A stretch of DNA of 20,183 bases from an uncultured Dorea sp. (GCF_934294775.1 NZ_CAKRAH010000047.1:1-20183); one strand, 5' to 3'. Positions 1 through 7,690 are shown, numbered from the stretch's first letter. Notes: a model not told the origin generated them from the letters alone. Numbers and translations: made by a program.

Positions 1-1
1 G

Positions 2-127
2 ATCGACAGTGTACATGGAAGAAGTATGTCTGTATACGGCGCGTCCATGAAGGCATCAAGAATTCTTTCCAAAATACTTCCGGACTCGCTGCTGGCATGG
101 GCCATGATGAAAATAAATCACATATAA
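2..127 (+). CDS. Short-chain dehydrogenase/reductase, C-terminal fragment
   Basis: The gene enters from the left edge, so only the last 41 residues are visible, ending at TAA 125-127. The fragment contains SVYGASMKASRILSKILP followed by a hydrophobic, Met/Trp-rich tail. This resembles the C-terminal end of classical short-chain dehydrogenases with a hydrophobic last helix, after the Rossmann core. The active-site YxxxK and the nucleotide-binding glycines would lie outside the window, so substrate and cofactor cannot be judged. The frame is open from base 2 and the other frames give no better protein. The family call rests on a short stretch and is tentative. Confidence 0.45.
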   Translation: MDSVHGRSMSVYGASMKASRILSKILPDSLLAWAMMKINHI

Positions 128-159
128 GGAAGAGATAAGGAACGAAAAACACAAAGGAG

Positions 160-194
160 CTGTCATCCCCGGACTTGTTCTGAACAGATGACAG
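160..194. repeat. Inverted repeat upstream of the first complete gene
   Basis: CTGTCATC (160-167) pairs with GATGACAG (187-194), and an inner TGTTC-T-GAACA palindrome lies at 176-186. No T-run follows on the plus strand, so it is not a standard terminator. It lies in the 122-base gap between the dehydrogenase fragment and the next gene. It could be a leader hairpin or a protein-binding site. The rest of that gap holds an SD-like AAAAGGA at about 236-241 and no clear promoter; ATGACA 188-193 with CATCAT 211-216 is only a weak candidate. Confidence 0.35.
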
Positions 195-249
195 AAAAAA
201 TGAGGCGGGGCATCATTATAGAATTTATATATAGAAAAGGACTGAAAAT

Positions 250-825
250 ATGAAGACAGAAAAAGGTCAGAAAGGCTATCTGAAAGCCAGAAAACAAAAA
301 TATCTGATAGCGTCGGTCGTAGAATTTGCGGTTGTGACCGCTGTATTTGTTACAGGATATATCCAGACAGGTTCCAGACTGAATCTCCTTACGGTTGTTG
401 CAGTCGTTGGATGCCTTCCGGCAGCAAAGATGCTGGTAGAATTCATTACCATGGCACCATACAAGGGAATATCAGATGAAAAATATCAGAAATTAGAAGA
501 ACATGCACCACTCATTTTACGTGCTTATGACATGATCATTACCAGCTCACAGAAAGTCATGCCTCTGGATGCGGTTGTTGTATCCGGACATGTGATCTGT
601 GGTTATGCAAGTAACCCCAAGACAGACGAATCTGTACTTGCACAACACATGAAAGAAATATTAAAAAATAATCATTATGATAAAATGACGATAAAAATCT
701 TCCATGATTATAAAGCGTTTTTATCCAGAGCAGAAGGCATGAACAATATTGCTGCTGTAGAGAAGAATGAATCATTACGAAGAGAACGTGCAATTTTGAA
801 AATCATATTAAATATCTCGATGTAA
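250..825 (+). CDS. Conserved-looking two-helix membrane protein, function unknown
   Basis: This encodes 191 residues from ATG 250, with AAAAGGA nine bases upstream. The N-terminus is lysine/arginine rich (residues 1-17). Two hydrophobic helices follow, roughly residues 18-38 and 46-68, and then a soluble domain of about 120 residues rich in Lys, Glu and Asp. The positive N-terminus suggests both termini face the cytoplasm. I recognise no catalytic motif. It lies 61 bases upstream of the pseudouridine synthase on the same strand, so the two could share a transcript. I call it a real gene for its good ribosome site, full-length frame and typical membrane topology, and I do not assign a function. 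Confidence 0.75.
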   Translation: MKTEKGQKGYLKARKQKYLIASVVEFAVVTAVFVTGYIQTGSRLNLLTVVAVVGCLPAAKMLVEFITMAPYKGISDEKYQKLEEHAPLILRAYDMIITSSQKVMPLDAVVVSGHVICGYASNPKTDESVLAQHMKEILKNNHYDKMTIKIFHDYKAFLSRAEGMNNIAAVEKNESLRRERAILKIILNISM

Positions 826-854
826 AATCGTATAAAATTATATAAATTTACATC
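819..854. repeat. AT-rich inverted repeat at the end of the membrane protein gene
   Basis: GATGTAAA (819-826) and TTTACATC (847-854) form a perfect 8-bp inverted repeat around a 20-base AT-rich loop. The left arm contains the stop codon of the upstream gene. There is no T-run after it, so termination is unlikely. Within it, TATAAA (831-836) could act as a -10 with TTAAAT (808-813) 17 bases upstream, a weak candidate promoter for the pseudouridine synthase. Confidence 0.3.
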
Positions 855-886
855 AAACGAGCAATCACAGGAGTGAACACTAACAT

Positions 887-1900
887 ATGAAAGAACTTAT
901 CATTCATGATAATGAAGCCGGACAACGGCTGGATAAACTGCTTCGGAAATATCTAAGTGAAGCACCGGGGAGTTTTATTTATAAGATGCTCCGTAAGAAA
1001 AACATTGTATTAAATGGTAAAAAAGCAACCGGCAATGAACATCTGAAAAAAGGAGACAGTGTAAAGCTGTTCCTGGCGGATGATACCATTGCCAAATTCC
1101 AGGCATCAAAGCCTGAACATGTGCAGCAGTTAAAGGGAACCGTAAAACCCGATATTATATATGAAGATCACAATGTCCTGTTTATCAACAAGCCTTCCGG
1201 GATGCTGTCACAGAAGGCAAAAGAATCGGATATCTCCGTTGTAGAAAATGTAACCGCCTATCTGTTAAATTCCGGACAACTCACAAGCGAAGACCTGCGT
1301 ACCTTCAGACCTTCCATCTGTAACCGTTTGGACCGAAATACGAGCGGACTGATCGTTGCCGGAAAAAGTCTGGTCGGCCTGCAGCAGATGGGAGAATTAT
1401 TCAAAGAACGTACTTTAAAAAAATATTATCTGTGTATCGTAAAAGGCAGAATCCAAGAGCCTGCACATATCCGTGGATACCTTTACAAAGATGAAAAGAC
1501 GAATACCGTCCACCTCTCATCCAGACAGTTAAAAGACAGTCTTCCGATCGAGACGGAATATATGCCAATCGCATGGAATGCAGAAATGACATTATTAAAA
1601 GTACATCTGATCACCGGGCGTACCCATCAGATAAGGGCCCATCTTGCAAGTACCGGTCATCCGCTTCTTGGAGATTATAAATATGGCAACAGGAACTGGA
1701 ATGACAGGTATAAAAAAGACTGGAAGATCGAAGATCAGGTACTTCACGCATATCAGTTAAGCCTTCCGGCAATGGAACAGGAGCTTGAAAATCTTTCCGG
1801 AAAAACATTCTACGCAAAAGTACCGGATCTATTCTGGAACTTGATAAAGGAGACGGCATGGGAACATGGAACTCAAGAGGCCTTAGAGGTTCTACACTAG
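887..1900 (+). CDS. RluA-family pseudouridine synthase with S4 domain
   Basis: This is a 337-residue RNA pseudouridine synthase, expected to isomerise uridines in 23S rRNA (or tRNA) in the cytoplasm. Residues 12-75 look like an S4 RNA-binding domain (RLDKLLRKYL, later VLNGKKA and KKGDSVKL). The catalytic domain begins with VLFINKPSGMLSQ (97-109). The active-site motif is NRLDRNTSG, with the nucleophilic aspartate at 149; the canonical form is HRLDRDTSG, so the flanking His and second Asp are both Asn here. TGRTHQIRAHL is the conserved C-terminal motif. Start ATG 887 has CAGGAGTG upstream. The exact target uridine cannot be read from sequence, so no Rlu letter is given. Its 3' end overlaps recU. 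Confidence 0.9.
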   Translation: MKELIIHDNEAGQRLDKLLRKYLSEAPGSFIYKMLRKKNIVLNGKKATGNEHLKKGDSVKLFLADDTIAKFQASKPEHVQQLKGTVKPDIIYEDHNVLFINKPSGMLSQKAKESDISVVENVTAYLLNSGQLTSEDLRTFRPSICNRLDRNTSGLIVAGKSLVGLQQMGELFKERTLKKYYLCIVKGRIQEPAHIRGYLYKDEKTNTVHLSSRQLKDSLPIETEYMPIAWNAEMTLLKVHLITGRTHQIRAHLASTGHPLLGDYKYGNRNWNDRYKKDWKIEDQVLHAYQLSLPAMEQELENLSGKTFYAKVPDLFWNLIKETAWEHGTQEALEVLH

Positions 1901-2430
1901 AAGATATGGTCAATCGTACCAATGAATGGTATCTGGAAAAAAATCTGGCACTGATGCAAAAAATCCCGACACCGATCACACCGGTACGCATGGATAAAGA
2001 ACACAGACAGATCACTCTTGCATACTTCGACCAGAGGAGTACGATTGATTATATCGGAGCTGTACAGGGAATACCGGTATGCTTTGACGCTAAGGAATGC
2101 GTGGCAGAGACATTTCCACTTCAAAATATTCATGAACATCAGATGGAATTCATGAAGAATTTTGAAAAACAGCAGGGAGTTGCATTCATTCTGATCTATT
2201 ATTCATCAAAAGATCTGTTATATTATATGCGCTTTGAAGAGCTATATAGATTCTGGATGCGGGCAAAAAAAGGCGGAAGAAAGAGTTTCCGTTTTGATGA
2301 ACTGGATGAACGGTTTTTTATGAAATTTGCAAGGGGATGTTATGTTCCGTACCTGGATTCTCTAAATCTTGATCTGGAACTGCGGGATGAACTTGACAAA
2401 ACGGATGAAACTGCGTATAATGCAAAGTGA
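1858..2430 (+). CDS. recU: Holliday junction resolvase RecU
   Basis: RecU resolves Holliday junctions during recombination repair and chromosome segregation in Firmicutes. The 190-residue protein shows the family pattern: an N-terminal RGSTLEDMVNRTN (residues 10-22), IPTPITPV (36-43), and a PD-(D/E)xK core of STIDY (Asp64) and FDAKE (Asp77, Lys79, Glu80). Then come FPLQNIHEHQ and GGRKSFRFDEL. Bacillus RecU has FEAKE, so the second acidic ligand is Asp instead of Glu here, which the fold allows. Start ATG 1858 lies inside the pseudouridine synthase gene (43-bp overlap), preceded by AAAGGAGA. The protein aligns with RecU from its first residues, so this start is preferred. The overlap implies translational coupling. 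Confidence 0.93.
   Translation: MGTWNSRGLRGSTLEDMVNRTNEWYLEKNLALMQKIPTPITPVRMDKEHRQITLAYFDQRSTIDYIGAVQGIPVCFDAKECVAETFPLQNIHEHQMEFMKNFEKQQGVAFILIYYSSKDLLYYMRFEELYRFWMRAKKGGRKSFRFDELDERFFMKFARGCYVPYLDSLNLDLELRDELDKTDETAYNAK
2393..2421 (+). promoter_or_regulatory. Consensus sigma-A promoter for the histidine operon
   Basis: TTGACA (2393-2398), a 17-base spacer and TATAAT (2416-2421) match both consensus hexamers perfectly. The site lies inside the last 38 bases of recU. It predicts a start near 2428 and a leader of about 60 bases before hisZ. The leader is too short for a T-box, so control is more likely by a DNA-binding protein. Confidence 0.8.
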
Positions 2431-2443
2431 TTTTTTAACATGG

Positions 2444-2461
2444 TAGCACACTAAAGTGCAC
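2444..2461. promoter_or_regulatory. Candidate operator downstream of the his promoter
   Basis: CACT-AA-AGTG (2449-2458) is a perfect palindrome nested in GCAC-N6-GTGC (2446-2459). It starts about 20 bases after the predicted transcription start, where a bound repressor would block transcription. A TrpR-like (YerC/HisR) repressor has been proposed for his genes in Firmicutes. I cannot confirm that this matches its motif. Confidence 0.45.
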
Positions 2462-2488
2462 GAGAAAATATAACAATTTGGAGGACAT

Positions 2489-3736
2489 ATGAAGAAAAAA
2501 CTACATACTCCGGAAGGAGTCAGGGACATATACAACGTAGAATGTGGTAAAAAACTTGCGTTAGAAGAAAGACTTAAGAAAGTATTTCATTTATATGGAT
2601 ATCACGACATCCAGACTCCAACGATTGAATATTTTGATGTGTTCCGTGAGGAAATCGGAACAACACCGTCAAATGATCTTTATAAATTCTTTGACAAAGA
2701 TGGAAATACACTTGTATTAAGACCAGATATCACACCATCTATTGCAAGAGCATCTGCAACATTATTCAAAGACGAGCATCTTCCGATCCGTCTTTGCTAT
2801 ACAGGTAATACATTCGTCAATCATTCAAATTATCAGGGAAGACTTCGTGAAACAACCCAGATGGGAGCCGAGCTTGTAGGAGATGATTCTGTTGAAGCAG
2901 ACGCAGAGATGTTAGCACTCGTGATCGAATCCATGCTGACGATCGGACTGAAAGAATTCCAGCTCTGTGTAGGTAACGTAGACTTTTTCCAGAGCATCAT
3001 TGAAGATGCTAATCTGGATGAAGAAGCAGAGGAAAGAGTCCGTGAACTGATTGGAAACCGCAACTACTTCGGTGTAGAAGAATTTCTGGATAACATTCAG
3101 GCAAAGAGAAGTGCAAAAGAGGCATTTGGCGCATTAAATGAACTGATCGGTGGTGTTGAGATTCTGGAAAAAGCTGAAAATCTTGCACCAAATTCCAAAG
3201 GAGTCATGGCAATCAGACGTCTGGAGAGAATCTATGCGACACTGCGTCAATATGGCGTTGAAAAATTCGTGACATTTGATCTTAGCATGACAGGAACCTA
3301 CGGTTACTATACAGGTATTGTTTTCAGAGGCTATACATATGGAACAGGAGATGCGGTAGTAAAGGGTGGACGTTATGATCATCTGATTGAAAAATTCGGA
3401 AAGAAATCACCATCTATCGGTTTTGCAATCGTAATCGACGAACTTGTAAATGCACTGACACGTCAGAAAATCCGTATTGTATATCCTAGAAAGAATACAA
3501 TCATTGTATATGCTGACGGAAGACAGATTGAAGCAATCAGACTTGCGAAAGATTTCCGCAGAAAATCAAAAAATGCTGAATTGCTTAAGAAAAATCCGGT
3601 ATGTACACTGGAAGATTATATCCGTTACGGCAATGACTTTTATGCAGGCAATCTGGTCTATATAGAAGAATCCGGAGATGTAACAATGGTGAATCTGGCT
3701 ACCGGAGAGAAGAGAGTCGTAGAAAGTCGTGAATAG
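2489..3736 (+). CDS. hisZ: ATP phosphoribosyltransferase regulatory subunit HisZ
   Basis: HisZ is a catalytically inactive histidyl-tRNA synthetase paralogue that pairs with short HisG to form the first enzyme of histidine biosynthesis. The 415-residue protein begins TPEGVRDIYN and carries LRPDITPSIAR (residues 77-87), the HisZ-type version of motif 2; true HisRS has a RPEGTP-type sequence. It also has TQMGAELVG (123-131) and GGRYDHLIEKFG with PSIGFAI (motif 3 area). The C-terminal region is a short anticodon-binding-like remnant. The HisZ call over HisS rests on RPDITP, on the reduced C-terminus and on hisG next door. Start ATG 2489 follows GGAGGACAT. It is the first gene of the operon. Confidence 0.92.
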   Translation: MKKKLHTPEGVRDIYNVECGKKLALEERLKKVFHLYGYHDIQTPTIEYFDVFREEIGTTPSNDLYKFFDKDGNTLVLRPDITPSIARASATLFKDEHLPIRLCYTGNTFVNHSNYQGRLRETTQMGAELVGDDSVEADAEMLALVIESMLTIGLKEFQLCVGNVDFFQSIIEDANLDEEAEERVRELIGNRNYFGVEEFLDNIQAKRSAKEAFGALNELIGGVEILEKAENLAPNSKGVMAIRRLERIYATLRQYGVEKFVTFDLSMTGTYGYYTGIVFRGYTYGTGDAVVKGGRYDHLIEKFGKKSPSIGFAIVIDELVNALTRQKIRIVYPRKNTIIVYADGRQIEAIRLAKDFRRKSKNAELLKKNPVCTLEDYIRYGNDFYAGNLVYIEESGDVTMVNLATGEKRVVESRE

Positions 3737-3757
3737 TACAGATAGGAGTTAGACATT

Positions 3758-4399
3758 ATGAGATACCTGACATTTGCCCTTGGCAAAGGCCGTCTGGCAA
3801 AACAGACATTAGAATTATTTGAAAAAATCGGAATCACCTGTGAAGAGATGAAAGATAAAGATTCCCGGAAACTGATCTTTACGAATGAAGAATTAAAACT
3901 TCGTTTCTTCCTCGCAAAAGGACCGGATGTACCGACTTATGTAGAATACGGTGCAGCTGATATCGGGGTTGTTGGAAAAGATACCATCCTGGAAGAAGGA
4001 CGTAAAGTACATGAAGTACTTGATCTTGGATATGGAAAATGTAAAATGTGTGTATGCGGATATAAAGATGCGGCACCGCTTCTACAGCATCACGAACTGA
4101 TCCGTGTAGCAACAAAATATCCAAATATTGCGAAAGATTATTTTTATAATACCAAGCATCAGACGGTAGAAATCATCAAACTAAACGGATCTATCGAGCT
4201 GGCGCCGATCGTAGGACTTTCCGAAGTGATTGTTGATATTGTAGAAACAGGATCTACCCTTCGTGAAAACGGTCTGGAAGTGTTAGAAGAGGTTTGTCCT
4301 CTCTCTGCAAGAATGATCGTAAATCCAGTCAGTATGCGTATGGAAAGTGCAAGAATCAAAGATCTTCTTACACGACTCCGTGAACAGATTAACAAATAA
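3758..4399 (+). CDS. hisG: ATP phosphoribosyltransferase catalytic subunit, short form HisG
   Basis: HisG joins ATP and PRPP to give phosphoribosyl-ATP, the committed and feedback-controlled step of histidine synthesis. The 213 residues match the short form, which lacks the C-terminal regulatory ACT-like domain and needs HisZ. Visible motifs are ALGKGRLAKQTLELFEKIG near the N-terminus, EYGAADIGVVGKD (63-75), and the PRPP loop DIVETGSTLRENGL (160-173). Start ATG 3758 has TAGGAG upstream. It lies 21 bases after hisZ, consistent with the HisZ-HisG hetero-octamer being made from one message. Confidence 0.95.
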   Translation: MRYLTFALGKGRLAKQTLELFEKIGITCEEMKDKDSRKLIFTNEELKLRFFLAKGPDVPTYVEYGAADIGVVGKDTILEEGRKVHEVLDLGYGKCKMCVCGYKDAAPLLQHHELIRVATKYPNIAKDYFYNTKHQTVEIIKLNGSIELAPIVGLSEVIVDIVETGSTLRENGLEVLEEVCPLSARMIVNPVSMRMESARIKDLLTRLREQINK

Positions 4400-4433
4400 G
4401 AAATAGACAAATATGAGAGGATGGCGACATTAT

Positions 4434-5732
4434 ATGAGAATACAGCGTTTAACAAAAGATGCAAAAGAAAATCTTCTGGAAGATCTTCTGAAGAGAAGTC
4501 CGAATAATTACGGACAGTACGAGCAGGGGGTACAGGAGATTCTGGATCATGTAAAAGCCGGAAAAGACGAAGCAGTCTTTGAATATACAAAAAAATTCGA
4601 TCACGCAGATATCAATGCCGAAAATCTAAAAGTAACAGAAGCTGAGATTGAAGAAGCATATAAAGAAGTAGATCCTGAGCTTGTAGAGATTATCCGTAAA
4701 GCTTTGAAAAACATCCGTACTTATCATGAGAAACAGAGACAGTACAGCTGGTTTGACAGCAAACCGGATGGAACCATTCTGGGTCAGAAAGTTACACCAC
4801 TTCACAGAGTTGGTGTATATGTACCGGGCGGAAAAGCCGTATATCCATCCTCTGTACTTATGAATATCGTACCTGCTAAAGTGGCCGGTGTAGATGAAAT
4901 TGTTATGGTAACACCTCCTGGAAAGGACGGGAAAGTAACAGCGAATACACTTGTTGCAGCCCATGAAGCCGGTGCAGATGTCATCTATAAAGTAGGTGGT
5001 GCACAGGCAATCGCAGCACTTGCTTATGGAACAGAGAGCATTCCAAAAGTAGATAAGATCGTAGGACCTGGAAATATCTATGTTGCACTTGCAAAAAAGG
5101 CCGTATACGGACACGTAAGTATTGACGCCATTGCCGGACCAAGTGAGATCCTTGTAATTGCCGATGAGACAGCGAATCCAAGATTTGTTGCAGCAGATCT
5201 CTTATCCCAGGCAGAACATGATGAACTTGCGTCTGCAATTTTAGTTACAACATCAGAAGAACTTGCTAAAAAGGTATCTGATGAAGTGGATGGTTTCTTA
5301 AAAGAGCTTTCAAGAAGTGAGATCATTCAGAAATCCCTGGATAATTATGGATATATCCTTGTGGCAGATACCATGGATGAAGTGATTGATATTGCAAACG
5401 AGATTGCATCCGAACATCTTGAAATCCAGACTAAGAATCCATACGATGTGATGACAAAAGTAAGAAATGCAGGAGCAATCTTTATCGGAGAATATGCAAG
5501 TGAGCCTCTGGGAGATTACTTTGCCGGACCAAACCACGTACTTCCGACAAATGGAACTGCAAAATTCTTCTCACCATTATCCGTAGATGATTTCATTAAA
5601 AAATCAAGTATCATCGGATATTCCGAAGAAGCACTCAGGGAAATCCATAAAGACATAGAAGCATTTGCAAAAGCAGAGCAGCTGACGGCACATGCCAACT
5701 CTATCAAAGTACGTTTTGAAAACGAAGATTAG
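4434..5732 (+). CDS. hisD: Histidinol dehydrogenase HisD
   Basis: HisD performs the last two NAD-dependent oxidations, histidinol to histidinal to histidine, using zinc. From ATG 4434 the protein has 432 residues with GPGNIYVALAKKAVYG (211-226), IDAIAGPSEILVIAD (230-244) and SQAEHD (258-263). Zinc ligands Q259, H262, D361 and H420 and the catalytic pair E327-H328 can be placed by comparison with the enterobacterial enzyme. An in-frame ATG at 4413 would add seven residues (MRGWRHY) but has no ribosome site. GAGAGG at about 4415-4420 serves the 4434 start, though its spacing is slightly long. It lies 34 bases after hisG in the operon. Confidence 0.94.
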   Translation: MRIQRLTKDAKENLLEDLLKRSPNNYGQYEQGVQEILDHVKAGKDEAVFEYTKKFDHADINAENLKVTEAEIEEAYKEVDPELVEIIRKALKNIRTYHEKQRQYSWFDSKPDGTILGQKVTPLHRVGVYVPGGKAVYPSSVLMNIVPAKVAGVDEIVMVTPPGKDGKVTANTLVAAHEAGADVIYKVGGAQAIAALAYGTESIPKVDKIVGPGNIYVALAKKAVYGHVSIDAIAGPSEILVIADETANPRFVAADLLSQAEHDELASAILVTTSEELAKKVSDEVDGFLKELSRSEIIQKSLDNYGYILVADTMDEVIDIANEIASEHLEIQTKNPYDVMTKVRNAGAIFIGEYASEPLGDYFAGPNHVLPTNGTAKFFSPLSVDDFIKKSSIIGYSEEALREIHKDIEAFAKAEQLTAHANSIKVRFENED

Positions 5733-5740
5733 AGTAAAAA

Positions 5741-5758
5741 TCCCGGCAAACGCCGGGA
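5741..5758 (+). promoter_or_regulatory. Intercistronic GC-rich hairpin between hisD and hisB
   Basis: TCCCGGC (5741-5747), loop AAAC, GCCGGGA (5752-5758) forms a perfect 7-bp GC-rich stem in the 60-base gap. The following bases (GCACTTAAAAATAAC) lack a T-run, so a full terminator is unlikely. It could protect the upstream message end, mark an RNA processing site or pause polymerase. Confidence 0.6.
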
Positions 5759-5792
5759 GCACTTAAAAATAACTACAGGGAGGCGAGGAGCT

Positions 5793-6380
5793 ATGAACAG
5801 AACAGTCACCAGAACAAGAACCACCAAGGAGACAGACATTACAATAACTCTGAACCTGGACGGAACAGGAAAGGCAGAGATTGATACTGGTATTGGTTTC
5901 TTTGATCATATGTTAAATGGTTTTGCAAGACACGGGCTGTTTGATCTGTCCGTTCATGCAAAAGGAGATCTGGAAGTTGACAGTCATCATACAATCGAAG
6001 ACACCGGAATCGTACTTGGACAGGCAATTTTAGAAGCAATCGGGGATAAGGCCGGTATCAAACGGTATGGACATTTTATACTCCCAATGGACGAGACTCT
6101 GGCACTTTGTGCCGTAGATCTCTCCGGAAGACCTTATCTTAATTATGATGCGGAGTTTACTTCAGATAAGATGGGCGGTATGGATACCGAGATGGTACGG
6201 GAATTTTTCTATGCTGTTTCTTACAGTGCGATGATGAATATTCATCTGAAGATTCTCGATGGCATAAATGACCACCATAAAGCAGAGGCTCTTTTTAAAG
6301 CATTTGGAAAAGCGCTAGATATGGCAACCATGGAAGAGCCAAGAATAAAAGAGGCATGGACTACAAAGGGAAGCCTCTAA
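5793..6380 (+). CDS. hisB: Imidazoleglycerol-phosphate dehydratase HisB
   Basis: HisB dehydrates imidazoleglycerol phosphate to imidazoleacetol phosphate with manganese. The 195 residues are the usual length of the monofunctional enzyme, with no histidinol-phosphatase domain. Motifs are GIGFFDHML (33-41), the metal-binding DSHHTIEDTGI (63-73), DETLALCAVDLSGRPYL, and near the C-terminus a second metal motif, NDHHKAEALFKAFGKAL. Start ATG 5793 has GGAGGCGAGGAG upstream, one of the strongest ribosome sites in the operon. That could offset polarity from the hairpin just before it. It is followed after 19 bases by the HisF-like/HisIE fusion. Confidence 0.95.
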   Translation: MNRTVTRTRTTKETDITITLNLDGTGKAEIDTGIGFFDHMLNGFARHGLFDLSVHAKGDLEVDSHHTIEDTGIVLGQAILEAIGDKAGIKRYGHFILPMDETLALCAVDLSGRPYLNYDAEFTSDKMGGMDTEMVREFFYAVSYSAMMNIHLKILDGINDHHKAEALFKAFGKALDMATMEEPRIKEAWTTKGSL

Positions 6381-6399
6381 AAGGAGACACGGACAGACT

Positions 6400-7683
6400 A
6401 TGAGCTATAAAAGATTAATACCATGTATCTTCATCAAAGAGGGAAAAGCTGTAAAATGGTTTGGTGATGACACCGTTGTATCGGACGACGTGATCGGACT
6501 TGCAAAATATTACAGCGACCACGGAGCTGATGAATTGATCGTACTGGATCTGTCAGTTTCTGATGAAGAACACGACGAAGCAATCAATCTCATGAAACGG
6601 ATGAACCGGGTAATCCGGATCCCGATGATTGCAGGTGGAAATATCAAAAGACAGGAAGACATCAAAAAAATCCTGTACGCAGGTGCCAAGCGTGCCATGC
6701 TTAACTTTTCTAAGCCAGACAGTGTAAAACTCATTGAAGATGCTGCAAAACGGTTTGGAAAAGAAAAAATCGCTGTATCTTTGTATGATTTTGATGCATT
6801 GTTCAAACATCAGCATCTGATCCAGGATTATAGCAGTGAGATTATCTTCATGCACAGACTGGATCTCAACTCGATTATGAATGTTACAGATGTACCATGT
6901 GTGATCATCACAGATACAGAAGAGGAATCAGAATTATTTAAAATATTAAAGTGTCCGGGCGTACGGGGATTATCCGGTAAATATGTAAGCAGGACAGATA
7001 TGGATTTTGTTGCATTTAAAGATAAATGCGCCGGGGAAGATATTAAGATGACTTCTTTTGAAAGTATGATGGAATTTTCACAGTTTAAAACCAATGATCA
7101 GGGACTTATCCCGGTTATCGTACAGCATTATAAGACACAGGAAATCCTGATGCTGGCTTATATGAACGAAGACTCGTTTTACGAAACGATCAAAACCGGA
7201 AAGATGACTTATTTTAGCAGAAGCCGTCAGAAATTATGGGTAAAAGGAGAGACCAGCGGTCACTTCCAGTATGTAAAATCACTGACGATCGACTGTGATC
7301 TGGACACACTGCTTGCAAAAGTAGACCAGATAGGTGCGGCCTGCCATACCGGTAATCCGACATGTTTCTTCCAGCCGCTGGTTGGAATGGACTACGATGA
7401 ATCAAATCCTCTCAGAATTTTTGAATCTGTGTATGATACCATTGCAGACCGTAAGGAAAATCCAAAAGAAGGTTCGTATACGAATTATCTTTTCGATAAA
7501 GGAATCGATAAGATTCTTAAGAAAATTGGTGAGGAAGCAACAGAAGTTGTCATTGCAGCAAAGAATCCAAATCCAGAAGAAGTCAAATATGAACTGGCTG
7601 ATTTCCTGTATCATGCAATGGTGCTGATGGTGGAAAAAGGAGTGACATGGGAAGACATTGTAAAAGAGTTGGCTGACCGCTAA
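6400..7683 (+). CDS. hisIE: HisF-like pseudo-barrel fused to HisIE (PR-AMP cyclohydrolase / PR-ATP pyrophosphohydrolase)
   Basis: The 427-residue protein has three parts. Residues 1 to about 215 align end to end with HisF: KRLIPCIFIKEGKAVKWF corresponds to its KRIIACLDVKDGRVVKG start. However, catalytic Asp11 is Phe11, the second catalytic Asp (Thermotoga Asp130) falls at Leu154, and the VGGG phosphate loop reads AGGN. It is therefore probably not a working cyclase. Residues about 233-340 are HisI: WVKGETSG (280-287), DCDLD (298-302), and zinc ligands in CHTG (315-318) and C322. Residues about 345-427 are HisE: EEATE (378-382) and ELADFLYH (398-405). HisI and HisE look intact and should convert PR-ATP to ProFAR. 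ATG 6400 follows AAGGAGACACGG. It is the last gene of the operon here. Confidence 0.9.
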   Translation: MSYKRLIPCIFIKEGKAVKWFGDDTVVSDDVIGLAKYYSDHGADELIVLDLSVSDEEHDEAINLMKRMNRVIRIPMIAGGNIKRQEDIKKILYAGAKRAMLNFSKPDSVKLIEDAAKRFGKEKIAVSLYDFDALFKHQHLIQDYSSEIIFMHRLDLNSIMNVTDVPCVIITDTEEESELFKILKCPGVRGLSGKYVSRTDMDFVAFKDKCAGEDIKMTSFESMMEFSQFKTNDQGLIPVIVQHYKTQEILMLAYMNEDSFYETIKTGKMTYFSRSRQKLWVKGETSGHFQYVKSLTIDCDLDTLLAKVDQIGAACHTGNPTCFFQPLVGMDYDESNPLRIFESVYDTIADRKENPKEGSYTNYLFDKGIDKILKKIGEEATEVVIAAKNPNPEEVKYELADFLYHAMVLMVEKGVTWEDIVKELADR

Positions 7684-7690
7684 TTGTTAT

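Noticed and set aside
160..194. Terminator of the dehydrogenase gene
   Set aside because: The inverted repeat is followed by A residues, not T, on the plus strand, so I list it only as a repeat.
2489..3736. Histidyl-tRNA synthetase (hisS)
   Set aside because: RPDITPSIAR replaces the RPEGTP-type motif, the C-terminal domain is reduced and hisG follows directly. HisZ is the better call.
4413..4433. Longer start of hisD (seven extra residues)
   Set aside because: There is no ribosome site before 4413, GAGAGG lies after it, and the residue numbers of zinc ligands fit the shorter form.
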